A DNA stretch of 64,000 nucleotides, from assembly GCF_001625195.1 (NCBI RefSeq), contig NC_054389.1, positions 1,736,001-1,800,000 of the forward strand. Direction: 5' to 3'. The translations under genes were made by a program, and so were the position numbers. The notes below the pieces were generated by a model. That model was not told where the DNA came from, ran no database searches, and saw only the letters and a program-made list of their open reading frames with translations. This document shows, one piece after another, positions 1-11,963 of this stretch (positions are counted from its first letter, which is position 1; every line of letters begins with the position of its first letter). The stretch is from Drechmeria coniospora (Eukaryota; Ascomycota; Sordariomycetes; Hypocreales; Ophiocordycipitaceae).

Positions 1-442
1 GTGAATGTGCGTATTGTAAACAAGATTATCCAGGATGGGCCATGCAGCGTGTACTTGCATGTGCTGGGCTCTGTCGGTGTACGAAGCACCGATAATGCAA
101 GTACTGGTAATGCTTGTACTTACTTAAGTAGGTGCACATGTGCGGAGCATTTGCACCTGCTCGTACTTACTCCGTACATCTGTAAATAGTCGCATGGGGC
201 CACTTGTTGGGCGTCGACGCTGGACGCCCTCCCTCCCTGCCCCGTGTTCCCCGAAGCTCGATCCTATCGTCTCGCCTCTCGAGAGCCGCGGGCCCACGCT
301 TGCCGCTTCGTCAGGTCCGGCCGACGGTCGGTAAAAGGGTGTCCCGTTCATGCCTTGGATGAATATACTACCACGAGCCCACCTCCCGTGCTTGCCCTGC
401 GCCGCGCTGCACCTCCGCAACTCCTCGGCGCTTCGCCGGCGC
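1..442. other. Noncoding flank of the RAD51-family gene
   Basis: No gene is supported here. The first 190 bases carry several GTAC-containing motifs of the type abundant in other intergenic tracts of this window. The remainder, about 200-442, is the likely 3' untranslated and downstream region of the minus-strand RAD51-family gene, whose stop codon is at 443. Confidence 0.6.
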
Positions 443-2066
443 TTAACCGTCGTCCCCAGCCTCCGACAAGGGAGCGGCGCTGCCGGCGCTCTCGCCCTCG
501 TCGTCGCTCCGGCCAAGCTCGTCGCCAAGCAGGATGTCCTCGCTTCCCTGCCACTGAGGCGGCGGGGCGGGCAGCGCCGCCTCGTCCTCGTCCGCCCAGC
601 CGTAGTCCTCGTCCGAGCCCTCATCCTCTTGGCTGTCCGCCACCTCGAGCTCCGTCTGCCCCAGCTTCCTCTTGGGCCGTCCCGCCTCGGCCGATCTCGC
701 GACGCTGCCGGCTGCATCGTGCTCGATGCTAGCCGCGCCCGCCTGGCCGCCGCCGCCGCCGAGCTCTCGTGTCAGCGCATGCGTGCCCGTGCCGAGAGGC
801 AGCCCTTGTGGTGGGGACGCGGGTCCAACGTACGGAATCAACCTTGAAGGCGGAGACGCCCTCGACCGCTTCATGCGTCGCCTTGCCGTCGAGCTTCTGG
901 AAACCCACCAGGAAGACGCCGGCGAGCCTGCGGCCCTGCCAAGCCCAGTCCCTGAAGAGCACGAGCCGGGTCGAGATGGCCTGCTCCCAGACGGCCGCGT
1001 TGACGGCCGCGACCAGCGTGGGGCCGTCGTCGGCCTGCATCCTGGTCGCGCACTGCGACAGAACCACGACGGCGCAGTGTCGCGTCGCCGCCAATCTCTG
1101 GAGCGCATTCATCACCCTCCGCACGCCCTGCAGTCGCTTGGCTGACGCCGTCGGGCCCGGACCTGGGACGACGGTGAGCGGCGGCAACGTCGCGACGACG
1201 GGACGAAAAAAAAAAAAAAACAGGGCTCGCCCCATCCACACCTACCTCTGCTAGCCTTGAACCTCGATTCGCCGTCTTGAGACTTGGGTAGTGTCGAGTT
1301 CAGAAGGGCGGATGCGGAGCTCACCACCACCAGGGAGACTCCTCTCCCCACCAACGTCTGGGCTGGCCGTGATATCAGCGCCACCAGGTGAGCCAAGGTC
1401 AGGCACGAGTATTGGGTGAAATGATTGGTCCTGTCGACCGTCGGCGAGCTGCCGTCGGCGTCATGACGCCGCGAGGCCTCGACCGCTTCTAGCACCTTGG
1501 CCAGTCGCTTCTTGTCCACCTTCTGAAAGCAGTCTGCAAGGGCCACTCCGTCAGAGATGTCGTGCTCGACCGGCTCCGAGCGGCGAGGCAGGGCCACGAA
1601 GCCGACGTACCCACCCAGACGACGCCGTGGCCGTCGCACATGGTGTTGGCGGCCATCTGAATTCTGCGACGGCGGGCATCAGAAACGACACGGCCACGAC
1701 AAAAGGCCAAAGGCCCGCGAGAGGACGCCTTACGCCAAGGCGGTTTTCCCTGCGCCCGGAGGCCCCCAGAGCTCGGTGACCTGGCCGCGTTTGATGCCGC
1801 CATGGCTGACCGATTCGGCCGCCTCCGGCTCTGCCGACGACGAGGCTGCCAGGGCCTTGTCGAGCTTCTCCAGGCCCGTGGCCATCATCGAGGTCGTGTC
1901 ATCCTTCCACTCGTCCAACGCCTGCGAGGCGGCAACGGTAGGCAGTCGATCTGGCCGTGGTCAGACGGCGAAGAGGAGGTCGACGACTTGCCAACTCACG
2001 AGCACTCGGTGTTGGTATATCGAAACTCGATACGTCGTGCCCATGGATGGAATGATAGTCCATCAT
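443..2066 (-). CDS. RAD51-family recombination/repair protein (RAD51 paralog, Rad55-like), six exons
   Basis: Predicted nuclear RecA/RAD51-fold protein acting in homologous recombination, probably as a RAD51 paralog rather than the recombinase. Exons (minus strand): 2066-2000, 1950-1734, 1663-1611, 1533-1246, 1162-834, 742-443. All five introns have GT-AG ends, several have a CTGAC branch-like motif, and the sum is 1254 bases (417 aa). The N-terminus reads MMDYHSIHGHDVSSFDIP and is followed by RLPTVAASQALDEW. The Walker A loop GPPGAGKT lies in exon 2, split from IQMAANTM; exons 3 and 4 join as VVWVDCFQKVD, typical of the family. The strand where Walker B is expected reads LVVVSSASALLN, with Ser in place of the usual Asp. 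The C-terminal exon is an acidic, Asp/Glu-rich tail. The first or second of two adjacent ATGs may be used. Assignment to Rad55 rather than another paralog is inference. Confidence 0.8.
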
Positions 2067-2140
2067 CCGCAGGCATCGAAATTAGTGGCGCTGAAGGGCC
2101 TCGACCGTCGATGGGCAGATTGCTCGACCGTGGACGAGAT

Positions 2141-2167
2141 GCTGGGCTGGGCTGGGCTGGGCTGGGC
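2141..2167. repeat. Pentanucleotide tandem repeat (GGGCT)n
   Basis: About five and a half copies of a 5-base unit, roughly 75 bases upstream of the RAD51-family start codon. Confidence 0.9.
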
Positions 2168-2369
2168 CTCTGCGAGCCATGGGCATGTATTGCAAGGACA
2201 AATATTGGCGGGGGTGTTGGAGCCGGTGTCGTGACGCGACATCACGTGATGTATCGACAAGCCTTTGTGGACTATGTACGGAGTAAGAAGTGTACAGTAC
2301 AGTACTGGCACTGGATCCTCCGTACAAGTATCAATACTCCGTACTGTACATGTAGGTGTGCAGTAGTTG

Positions 2370-2458
2370 TACATGCGAGTGCTCGATCGACAGGAATTAT
2401 TGGCAACGAAAACACCAGCATCGGTGACGCCAGTTCATGGCACCGACTTGGTCAAATA
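2370..2458 (+). repeat. 89-base direct repeat, copy 1
   Basis: Matches 2621-2709 at an offset of 251 bases with two differences by eye (G/C, and C/T at a CpG). Similarity continues imperfectly upstream: both copies are preceded by ACTGGCACTGGAT, ACAAGT and GTAC words. It runs from TACATGCGAG to GGTCAAATA. Confidence 0.9.
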
Positions 2459-2620
2459 CAAGAGTAATAAGTGTACGTTCATGTGCTCCGTACGAACAGT
2501 AGTGTAAGTACGTACCAGGAGGAAGTATTAATACTGGCACTGGATACAAGTGTCAATAGCACTGTACTCCGTACATGTAATTGTACTGTAGTTGTACTGT
2601 AGTTGTACTGTCCTTAGTTC

Positions 2621-2709
2621 TACATGCGAGTCCTCGATCGACAGGAATTATTGGCAACGAAAACACCAGCATCGGTGATGCCAGTTCATGGCACCGACTT
2701 GGTCAAATA
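2621..2709 (+). repeat. 89-base direct repeat, copy 2
   Basis: Second copy of the segment at 2370-2458, starting TACATGCGAG and ending GGTCAAATA. The CpG at the variable site is TpG here. I see no tRNA or 5S rRNA resemblance. Confidence 0.9.
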
Positions 2710-3815
2710 AAAGTACATGTCCATGTCGGTTCGTACTCGCCCTCGGTAAACGTGCACGCAGTATTCGCATTTTCGCAGCTAGTGACCCGGGCAACGACGC
2801 ACCTCTGGCCTTTGCTTTGCTTGGGGGCATTCGCCCCATGGCGCGACATTGGCTGTCCTTGTGGCCACGGACACGGTCCATTGGCACGCTGCATCAAATC
2901 CGGCCGTCCTGACTCTGGTACGAGGTGTACTGATCGTATGCGAGGATGCACGTATAGAGTGTACTTAATTACTCGGTTATTCCGAGGAATACGATCCGCG
3001 CCCAGCCTCCTTGCTCCATTCCAAAGCTTCACTCCCAGGCACTCGCCTACCGGCGAGACGGGAGGCGGGCTGGGGGGGATTTGCATCGTTCATGTTCGAA
3101 CCCCATGAATACTCATTCATGCTTACGCCGTACTGTATTACTTCGTATACGCATGTGTATGTGCATGCATCTAGTACCTATACTTAAGTACGGAGTACCT
3201 AAGGAGGTTACGGATACGGAGTACTCCGTAATTACACTGGCACTGAATTGCCGCAATGTCGTCTAGCGGCGATGGCGGCCAGTTCAGGTACTTCCGCCTG
3301 TGCCTGCCACCTCAAAGGTACGTACGCACCACATACCTTGGTATGAGATACCGATACCTAATGGTACAAGTGCAGCAGTACGAGAACAAGCAACAAAGAA
3401 AGGGTAGAATACTGGTGACGAGTAATACAGTACCGATTGAAAGGGCACCACTCCGTAACCAAGGTCGCAGACGCGATGGGAGGCACCAGCTCCCTGGTTT
3501 TGCCAATGCAAATTGTCCATGAAATCATCTCAAGGCTCCTTGCCGTGGCCTCTGCAAGCATCAAGGCGGACCGGATGACGCCATGCCGGTGGAGGTGGCC
3601 GAGGACGCGTAGTCGGAAAGTCAATCGAAGTGGTAGGGCGTACGTAGCCGCGAGTGTAAGTGGGGGAGCTCCGTGCGTGCAAGCACCGCTGCCTGTGAAG
3701 GCAGGGCTGCGTGATTCACCCGGGTTCGAGGAGCGGCAAGGATACCAGGAGGAGGGCCGCAAAGGCTCGAGTGTTCGGACAGAGGCTGGATCGGTCCATG
3801 CCTTGACGAACGACG

Positions 3816-3843
3816 CCCAGGCCAGGCCAGGCCAGGCCAGGCC
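3816..3843. repeat. Pentanucleotide tandem repeat (GGCCA)n
   Basis: About five copies of a 5-base GGCCA unit inside noncoding DNA. Confidence 0.9.
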
Positions 3844-4499
3844 GGCACCTGAAGCCATCGCATCGCCATTTGCCTCTTTCGGGCATCCGGTGCCGTCGAG
3901 GAGGATGGTTGGCTATTCGTACCTGTATTCGTGCTCGTGCTCGCACCCTCGTTCACTTCACGGCGGGGCGTGTTGTGTCGGGAGGGAAGGGGGGGCTGAG
4001 GAGCCCTGGGGAATGGACCTTTTGGCCAAATTCCCTGCTCTCGAGCGGCAACGGGCCAAAGGAGCGAGGAAGGTTCCACGTCGGCGGCCTGGCGGCCCAA
4101 CAAGGTCGGTCCGTGGCACGCCCTCCCTCGCCTTGGTGACGTGAATGGGATATCGGTCATTGGTCGTGGCCGGAACATGGTGACCGAATCTTCCGAGCGG
4201 AGCCCTGCCTTGCTGGGCCTACGTGCGAGTAGTGCCCCGTGGACGGGTTGCTTGCGCATGAAGTTGAAGTTGGGACGCACTCGCCGTGCAGCTGGAGAGA
4301 AATTGCATGTGAAAACGACGAGGGGCCATGACGAGGCGTTCAAACGAGGCGTTCTGACGAGACAAGGGGGACGATTTGCCTAGCACGATAGGCACTCGCA
4401 AAGTATAAGCCCGTGCTAGCGGACGTGTGAGCGGGAAGACGTGATGCACTAGGGATAAACTCGGCGTGGATCTTCGTTCCAATGGCTCGTCGAATGAAG

Positions 4500-7400
4500 C
4501 AAGACCTGCCATCGGCAAGGAGTACGTACTCGTGCGAGAAAATGCACGCCCATACTCTGTATGTACTCGCACTCCGTAAGTACTGTATGCACTGCGTACA
4601 GTATGCGCATGGCCATTGTGCAGAACGGCATCGTACGGTAGGTGTGCATGGATGGAAAGCCGCGCTGCAGGAATTGGCAGTTGTCCCTCCGCCCGTCTCC
4701 GATGGCGACCGTTGGCGGCTTGGTTGCGCTCGCTGCAAGTAATAATTATGCAAGCACATGAACATGTACGTTCAAGTGGAACAGCAGGACCCTCTTCGTC
4801 CAGTTGGCCATGTCGGTTCATGGCAGCAGCAACGGGCAGAGGCAGGCGCCACCAGCTCCCTGGACGCAACGAGCGCCTGCCTCTGTCCGCCGTCTTTCCG
4901 AAGTCTCCCGAGGCGACGATGGTGAAGATTTTGCCCGCAGAGCCCGCCGATGGTGGGCATCAAGGGCGGGTGACGAGGAAAGCCGGGTGAAAATTAAGTA
5001 GACGTCGAGCCGAGGCAAGACGGGTGCTGCTGCGCCCAGACCTGTCGTGTCTCGCATTTGTCGCAACGGGGGCCACCAAGCCCGCAGGCATCCGTACCGG
5101 TGCTTGCACCTGCGTTGAACCAAGTTTTGGATGCCGATGGGGAGGGACATCATGTCAGGCTCGGAAACCTGCCGAGCTCGCCCGTCTCTCGAGTCTGGTG
5201 GGGAAGAATTGCGGTAGAAAGGAGAGAGGGGAGGGAAGCTCGGGGAGGCCTTGCCATTGCCCGCACGCGTACACGGACAAGCAAGTGCGTCAAGGGACGG
5301 AGGGAGCTGAACGAGACGTGATTCCAAGCGCCGTTGCCGGTGCGGTGGCCTGCGAGAGAATGCCAGCGAGGCGGCAGGCGATCTGGCAGGCGGCCAAGTC
5401 TATCGAATGGGGGGACCCTCCCGTGGCTTGTGGCTGGACGGGTAACACATCCCAGCACTCCGTACGCGCATTACAATACAGTACATGCACCGAGCACTGG
5501 AACACCTACTTGTACCCTGCTTGCTGCACAGGTACCACCACAGCTGGGCTGTACGAGCTGGCGTACCGACACGGGCACTCTGCACGCAAGCCTACGTCTT
5601 CTCGGACAAGCGAGGAGGGGCCAGCCACAATCGTGGCGTGCACCGTGCAGCGCGCACTCCCTAGAACTCCCTACGATGTGGTTGGGCGCGGTACGGGACA
5701 CGAATGAGTGCCTGTGCAGGCGTGAACGACCATTTTCCTGGGGTCCGAGACATGACTGCACGACAGCAGCACAAGGAAGAGTCTCGGCGGAGTGCTACAT
5801 ACGTACGGCAAGTATTATTGCAGGGAATATGCGAGCATGCTCACCCCAACCATTATTACTACTGGCAGTTTCCAGCGGGGGAGGGGGGGGGGGGCGCGGG
5901 GGGGGCGTGGAGAAGCCTCCTGTTGACGGCCGCAAGCCATTCGGAGTCGACGACAAGCCAAGTCAACACCAAAGAACTTTGTCATCCCGGATGCCGTACG
6001 GCGTATCCGCAATTCCAAACAGATGACGAGGGTGGCCGGTTGCCGCCGCGTCCCACGAGGCCCGGACAGAAGTCGAGGACCCGCGCGGTGCATGGCCGTC
6101 GAGTACGAGTGAGTAGGAGGGACCATCCCATCAAGCGACTCTCCCGCCCAGCGTGCAGTGAGTGCATTCTCACCGAGCACGGAACGCCGTGCGAACAAGC
6201 CGTCGCATGTACATGTTGGTACTGGTACTGTACTGCGAATGGCACTGAGTAATTACTGTACGCAATGTTTCTCTGCACTCCGTATCGGTACCTTGCGTGG
6301 TTGGTTGTGCAACTTCCAGCAGCGAGTACATATGTGGGACGAACTCTCGAGGAAAAGAAGACATGGTGTGCCACTGGACGGCGGGCGTGTTGGGCTCGCC
6401 AGTGTCTGACCTACGCAAGCGAGAAATTATATGAACACGCAGCGGCCCGATGCAGCTAGAACGCTGGCTGGTGCTGAGCTGAAGTCGCAGCCCACGGGCA
6501 CGACCTGTTGGCTTTGTACTTGCATGCATTCGCAAGGTACTGCAGGCACAATGCTGCCACCCAGGACGTTAGGCAGCTGCACTGGCAGGCTACCATGACA
6601 CTAACATGGTATTTTCATTGTCCCTCCCAACACCTCATACTTGCCTTGGTGCTTGGTACTACTCAGGTACCTAGTAGTAAGCTGCACATGCGCAGGTACC
6701 TGAGCACACAGTTGTGCGTGTACAGTACTGTAGGCCAAGCATGGAGTAGCTCTAGCACCAATGGACCAAGCACAAGTACGGAGTACATGTGAACACCATC
6801 TCCTACCACGTAATGCTCTGTACTCTGTACCTCAGAGGCACCGACCAAGGCTCCTGCAAGCGAATGCCGTGACCAAGAGGAAGAGCTCATGGTCATTTCC
6901 GTCGTCACATCACACGCGCTCTCTCGCGGCACAATCTGAATGCGAACTGGAGGTCAAGTAGCAGTACATGTGCATGCAGTGTACATGCCCTCCTGGTGCG
7001 CTGACCGGTTTACCGTCTGTACTAGGTACTAGTAGTAATTACTTACCTAGTAGGTACTTGCGTTTCTTGCCACAAACCAAAGGCGAATAAAAGGACAGAC
7101 TCCGCCCTCTGCACCCGCAAGATGGAAACGCCATCCGTCATGTACACTTGCGTGCATACCTACAGTACGGAGCACTTGCAGTACATGTACTGTAGGTGTA
7201 GGCGCACTGTAGGTACTCGGTACTCGGTATTCTGTACTCGGCAGACTACCTAGTATTCTTGACGAACAAGCAAACATGCATATACCCGCACTGGGGACAT
7301 CCGATTCCCCGTGCCGAAACCGGGAAATGAGGTGATGACGCGGATGAGATGGGGAGGGACCATGTGCTCGTTGAGATGAGATGTGTCCGTGTCTGTCCTT

Positions 7401-7560
7401 GCGCTCCGTACCGTACCAAAGGTACATTCACATGCGCGGCCACGTACACGTACGTACCAGCTGATGCATGTGAGCGCGAGCATTGCTGAGTGCCTGCTCC
7501 GTACTGCACATACGTATGGTCCACTCGGAAACAAGCACCTGCGAGGAGTACTTGTGCTCG
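4500..7560. repeat. GTAC motif cluster
   Basis: Discontinuous clusters of GTAC-type palindromic words, densest around 4540-4600, 5460-5530, 6220-6300, 6650-7040 and 7140-7260. A short GTACTCG tandem array is seen at about 7209-7240. A G-rich tract with runs of 12 and 8 G lies at about 5877-5908. Confidence 0.6.
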
Positions 7561-8699
7561 GTGCTAAAACGCATCTGGTATGGCGACGACAATGAATGAA
7601 CGGAAGAAAGAACGAAAGAAATTGCCGGGGTGCTCCGTACTTGGTGGCAAAAGAATGCCTGCACCAACAGCCGGTATCTGGGGAATTCCACCCCATTTTC
7701 ATTTCCGTTCGTCCGCCCCCAACAGGCAGTCGGGGCGAAACAGGCAGATTTGTGCGGCGGTGCTAGTCATCCATGCACCGTACCGCGGTAGCTGACGACC
7801 GTGAGCGCTCGTCCGTAGGGGCAGGACGCCCGTAGGTATTGGCTAGTGTGCGCTGTAACCTCCACCACCTCGAGGCGAGCCGCACGCTGGCAGCGAGTCA
7901 TGGCTGCCTAGTACTTTTGCCTACCCAAGTAATAGTACTTTGGTATCATGGTGCCCTTCCTCATCCTTGCGCCCAGGCATTCCGAGCACATGATGCGTGC
8001 CCATCTCCTTTCGCCTTGGTTCACGACGATGCAGTACATGTGCATGGCAGGCGTACGAGCCCGACCTGTGCGTGCAAGCCGTGCGTGGTCCGACGTAGGG
8101 TGGGAGCATCGTTCTAGAATGGCGAGCCAACCCGCCTGGCGGAGCGAGACACGAACCGCGCCCCTCCGAGGAGCGAACCGTCGACACGAGGGTGCCTTTG
8201 GGTGCGGCCAGCCATGATGGGAGCACCGAGTGCGAGTAGATGTGCCGAACACGAGTACTGTACAGTATAATGGCACGCATATGGATGGACTCGGGGCACC
8301 CGGACCCGAACGTGTACGCAACGGCGGGGCGGCGAGTCTGCCATGGACGCTTGGCGAAGCTTATGCCCTTGCTTGTACGTGGAGTTTGTCGACGAGACCG
8401 GTCGAGAAACGTGCGGGCGGCCGAGCCTACGAATCTGCGCCTCGCACGACGGACGTGCTTGGCCGGGACGGATGACAGCAACGCTGGAACCCATCGCAAG
8501 GAAAGCGAGAACCGCGACGCCGAGCAGCAGGAGCCGACGGCACAGGGACGATCGAGTCGCGCATTTCGAGGTGGAGGGGAGGCGGCCGGTCGGCTTGAAC
8601 TGGGCACGTGTGGTGCACGACGGACGAAGACGAAGCACAGAGCAGGTCGAGCAGGAAGGAGTGTGTTGGGCACGGAGCACGAGCTCGAAACAATACACG

Positions 8700-10150
8700 G
8701 CTGCCGACGAGACCTACCAATGTGTCTACTTGCAGGTGTAAATTACTAGGTATGCACTGAGTACTAGGTAATTTCTTGCACTACTCCGTACGTGAGCAAG
8801 GTGCAATGGACGGGCATGAGATGATGGCCTGGTGGGTGGCTGCTGCTGCATTTACCCGTATACATGTTTGGGGGACAGAGTGCTGTAACTAGTGCACATT
8901 GTGCATGTACATGCAGGCCAGGCCTGTATGAGCAAGTAAATGTCTACCGCTACATTGACGTGCCGTACTTGCCTGTACAAGTAAGGATACAAGCAAGTAC
9001 AGAGTGCAGTACAGTGGTTGTACTTTGTTGTACAGTATGCGCAGGTACAACTTCAGTACAGTATTCTTGCCCCCAGTACTTTTTGCTGCACGCCGCACCT
9101 CAGCAGACAACTGCGATCTGGTCTCTGCATGCTCCTGCCGGTGCAGTACCGAGTACCGATGTGCGAGTCCAAGTTGCTCGTACGTACTGTACTGTAAGTA
9201 GTTGTACGGAGTACGCTGCTGTACTTGCAGTACTCCGTACTCGCACTCGCACACATGTGAGTGCATGAAGCAAGGGTGTGGCTGCAGTTGCGCACTACCA
9301 TCTGTGGGGCGACCCCCATGGGCCTGTCAGTAGCCTTGGAGCAATTGCACGGCTCCTGTAAGTACTTGTGAATGCAAGTACTTTGTTGTCCCTGCACTGT
9401 ACAGTGCCGAGCACATGTACTGACTCCGTACTTGCAGCAGATTCAAGTCGTGCCGAATGGGCCCGCCCTACCCACCAGCCCCGTTGTGAAACTGTGCATT
9501 GTGCGGAGGCTACTGGCACCTACAAGCACGCACACCAAAGAACTTGAATGCCCCTCTCCCGTGCAAGTACTTAGGTACTTGCGCGTACAAGCGTGGAGTG
9601 CTGTACTTGTACATGTATTACTGTACTCCCTGCTAATACTCCCTACACCTACGAGTACAACTATAGTACATGCCCTCGTACGAGTAGCGCACCTACTTGT
9701 GTGGTACATGTACACCTGCTGCTACCTGCACTGGTGCGGAGAATGGAGGCGAGCGGATCCTGTATTCCTTGTACTGCACTTGCTGTACTTACAGTACGGA
9801 GTACCTGCAAGTACTTTCGGCTCTGCAAATCTCATCCCTCCTCGGTTGCTACTCGCTACTCCCTGAGGCCCCCCCTCCCTCTCCAGTGCCTGCATCGCTG
9901 CCTGCCTTGCCGCACTGCAACCGCTCCCCGCAAAGTGGCGTGAGCCGCTGCCCTCTCTGTTTCCCTCCCCCCGTCGGCTCCGCGCTGCAGCCTGTTTGGC
10001 GCTCTTCAGGGCTCTCGTGCCCAAGTAGGTACAAGTGTACGAGTACGAGTACTTACGAGTGCTTGTGCGTGCAAGTGCATGTATACAGGTGTCGACGACG
10101 ACTGTACCTGTGCAACGTATTCGCATGTACGGCGTACTGCACGACGACGT
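8700..10150. repeat. Densest GTAC motif cluster
   Basis: Very high density of GTAC words. For example, the 60 bases 9181-9240 contain seven GTAC tetramers, where about 0.2 would be expected by chance. TACGGAGTAC and GTACTCCGTAC forms dominate. No coding frame is supported. Confidence 0.75.
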
Positions 10151-10227
10151 GTACACCGACGTTGTAATTTTTCATGTGCCACCCCCGAGGGGTACATGCC
10201 TCGATGTACTCCGCTCACCACCCTTCT

Positions 10228-10287
10228 CACCCCCCCCCCCTCCCCTCCCTCCCCTCCCCTCCCTCCCTCCCCCCTCCCTCCTCCCAA
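10228..10287. repeat. Polypyrimidine (C/T) tract upstream of cre1
   Basis: An almost uninterrupted C/T tract of about 60 bases with C runs of up to ten, about 375-435 bases upstream of the cre1 ATG. The complementary strand carries many short G runs and could form G-quadruplexes. CT-rich blocks are common just upstream of fungal transcription starts, so this may mark the cre1 core promoter. Confidence 0.7.
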
Positions 10288-10350
10288 CGCATGGCCTTAG
10301 TACCAACCCGGCCCAAGCCGCCCTTTAAAGCCATTCCCTCCCCCATCCCT

Positions 10351-10356
10351 CCCCAG
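10351..10356 (-). promoter_or_regulatory. Possible CRE1/CreA binding site (CTGGGG on minus strand)
   Basis: The plus strand reads CCCCAG, so the minus strand reads CTGGGG, which fits the CreA/CRE1 consensus SYGGRG. It lies 306 bases before the cre1 ATG. Autoregulation by CreA-type repressors is known in fungi, but one six-base match is weak evidence. Confidence 0.25.
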
Positions 10357-10661
10357 AGAAAAAAAACGATTCCCCGTCTCCTCCAACTCGACACCGTCCA
10401 CCACAATACGGCCGCACTCCGCTCGTGCGTCACACCTGCGAGGGCTTTTTTCTTCCCTTCTACACACACCACGACGCTGCTTGACACGCTCACTTCTGGC
10501 CCAACATTCTTCCATCGTTCGACCTCCTCTTGACCGCCACTCTCGTTGCCTCCCCTCCTCGGCCCGTTGAACCTCACCGACGTTGACAAGCCGGGACCGT
10601 TCGCTTTATTTCAACCTGGCCACACCCGGTCCGCCCACGACGAACGCAACGTCTCCGTCAC

Positions 10662-11963
10662 ATGCAACGAGCAAAGTCTGCAGTGGATTTTTCCAATCTG
10701 CTGAATCACTCGGCCCTCCCCGACGGCCACACCACGAGCAAGGCGAACCCGTCGCATAGACGAAAAGGCACGCACGTCGTCGACATGGCCAGCGCCGCCG
10801 TCACCTCGATCAAGCCCAACGGGCCCCTCCCCAGCGCCCAGTCGTCGGAGAGCACGGGCGAGCTGCCGCGACCCTACAAGTGCCCCCTCTGCGACAAGGC
10901 CTTCCACCGGCTCGAGCACCAGACGAGGCACATCCGCACGCACACGGGCGAGAAGCCGCACGCCTGCCAGTTCCCCGGCTGCAGCAAAAAGTTCTCCCGC
11001 TCCGACGAGCTGACGCGGCACTCGCGCATCCACAACAACCCCAACGCGAGACGCGGCCAGAAGGGGCACAACCACCACCAGCAGCTTCACCACCACCACC
11101 ACCACCACCAGGGCCTGCCTCCGCACATGCACGCCGAGGGCATCATGGCGCCGCCGCCGGCCCCCAAGACGATCCGCTCGGCGCCCACGTCGGCCTTGGT
11201 CTCGCCCAACGTCTCGCCGCCGCACTCGTACGCGTCCTTTGCCCACCACCACCACGCGCACTCGAGCATGCACGGGTACAACCGCGGCGGCGACATTTCC
11301 ATGCTCGCCAAGGCGGCCACGCAGGTCGAGCGCGAGACGCTCGCGGCCCCGGCCAACCACCACCACCACGGCTCGAGGCACCACCCCTACTTCCCCCACG
11401 CCCTGCCGACGCCGAGGATCCACCTGGGCGGCCTCTCGTCGTACCACATGTCCCGATCCCACTCGGGCGACGACCACGGCGACGACCACTACAGCGGCGC
11501 CCTGCGACACGTGAAGCGGTCGAGGCCGAACTCGCCCAACTCGACGGCCCCCTCGTCGCCCACCTTCTCGCACGACTCGCTATCGCCCACGCCCGACCAC
11601 ACGCCCATCGCGACGCCGGCGCACTCGCCGAGGCTGCGGCCCTTTTCGGGCTACGAGCTGCCGACGCTGCGAAACCTGTCGCTGCACCACAACACGACGC
11701 CGGCGCTGGCCCCCATGGAGCCCCATCTGGACGCCCCCCCCTTCCCGCCGACGCTCGGAGGGGGAGGCAACGTGTCCCGCGGCGCCGGCCTGTCCCTGAC
11801 GGACATCATCAGCCGCCCGGACGGCAGCCAGCGCAAGCTGCCGGTGCCGCAGGTGCCCAAGGTGGCGGTGCAGGATCTGCTCTCGGACAACGGATTCGGC
11901 AACAGCGGCAGGAGCTCGGCGACGGGCAGCCTCGCGGGGGGGGATCTCGTGGACCGCGTCTAG
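10662..11963 (+). CDS. cre1: Carbon catabolite repressor CreA/CRE1, C2H2 zinc-finger transcription factor
   Basis: Intronless, 433 aa, about the usual CRE1 length. It begins [15 protein letters not shown], a start familiar from hypocrealean CRE1. Two C2H2 fingers lie at C74/C77/H90/H94 and C102/C107/H120/H124, with the HTGEKPH linker that defines the family. A His-rich segment follows (including seven consecutive His near 133-139), then Ser/Pro-rich blocks with several SP sites. Close to the C-terminus (about 377-406) is the conserved stretch with SLTDIISRP and [17 protein letters not shown], associated with repression and turnover in the family. The protein represses genes for alternative carbon use when glucose is present by binding SYGGRG sites in the nucleus. 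A long pyrimidine-rich 5' region and one possible self-binding site lie upstream. Confidence 0.96.
   Translation: MQRAKSAVDFSNLLNHSALPDGHTTSKANPSHRRKGTHVVDMASAAVTSIKPNGPLPSAQSSESTGELPRPYKCPLCDKAFHRLEHQTRHIRTHTGEKPHACQFPGCSKKFSRSDELTRHSRIHNNPNARRGQKGHNHHQQLHHHHHHHQGLPPHMHAEGIMAPPPAPKTIRSAPTSALVSPNVSPPHSYASFAHHHHAHSSMHGYNRGGDISMLAKAATQVERETLAAPANHHHHGSRHHPYFPHALPTPRIHLGGLSSYHMSRSHSGDDHGDDHYSGALRHVKRSRPNSPNSTAPSSPTFSHDSLSPTPDHTPIATPAHSPRLRPFSGYELPTLRNLSLHHNTTPALAPMEPHLDAPPFPPTLGGGGNVSRGAGLSLTDIISRPDGSQRKLPVPQVPKVAVQDLLSDNGFGNSGRSSATGSLAGGDLVDRV

Larger units (their letters stand above)
2260..3430. repeat. GTAC / TACGGAGTAC motif cluster
   Basis: Dense occurrence of short self-complementary words built on GTAC (GTACTCCGTAC, TACATGTAC, AAGTACTT and relatives), interspersed with the duplicated segment at 2370/2621. 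No coding potential is evident. Confidence 0.7.
2067..10661. other. Long intergenic region, GTAC-motif rich, no supported gene
   Basis: About 8.6 kb between the RAD51-family gene and cre1. Open frames of up to about 250 codons exist on both strands, but they overlap one another, have low-complexity composition, run through repeat motifs and match no family I know. Palindromic GTAC words and TACGGAGTAC-like words cluster at about 2260-3430, 4500-7560 and 8700-10150, with poorer islands between. A duplicated 89-base segment, pentamer repeats and G- or C-rich tracts are listed separately. The last few hundred bases hold the cre1 promoter and 5' leader. Confidence 0.6.

Noticed and set aside
3437..4343. 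Overlapping frames of 235-240 codons on both strands
   Set aside because: No domain, composition driven by pentamer repeats, and both strands open at once.
10183..10192. CCCCGAGGGG as a second CRE1 site
   Set aside because: Neither strand matches the SYGGRG consensus.
10611..11573. 320-codon frame on the minus strand opposite cre1
   Set aside because: Arg/Val-rich shadow of the cre1 coding strand; the plus strand carries a clear CRE1 protein.
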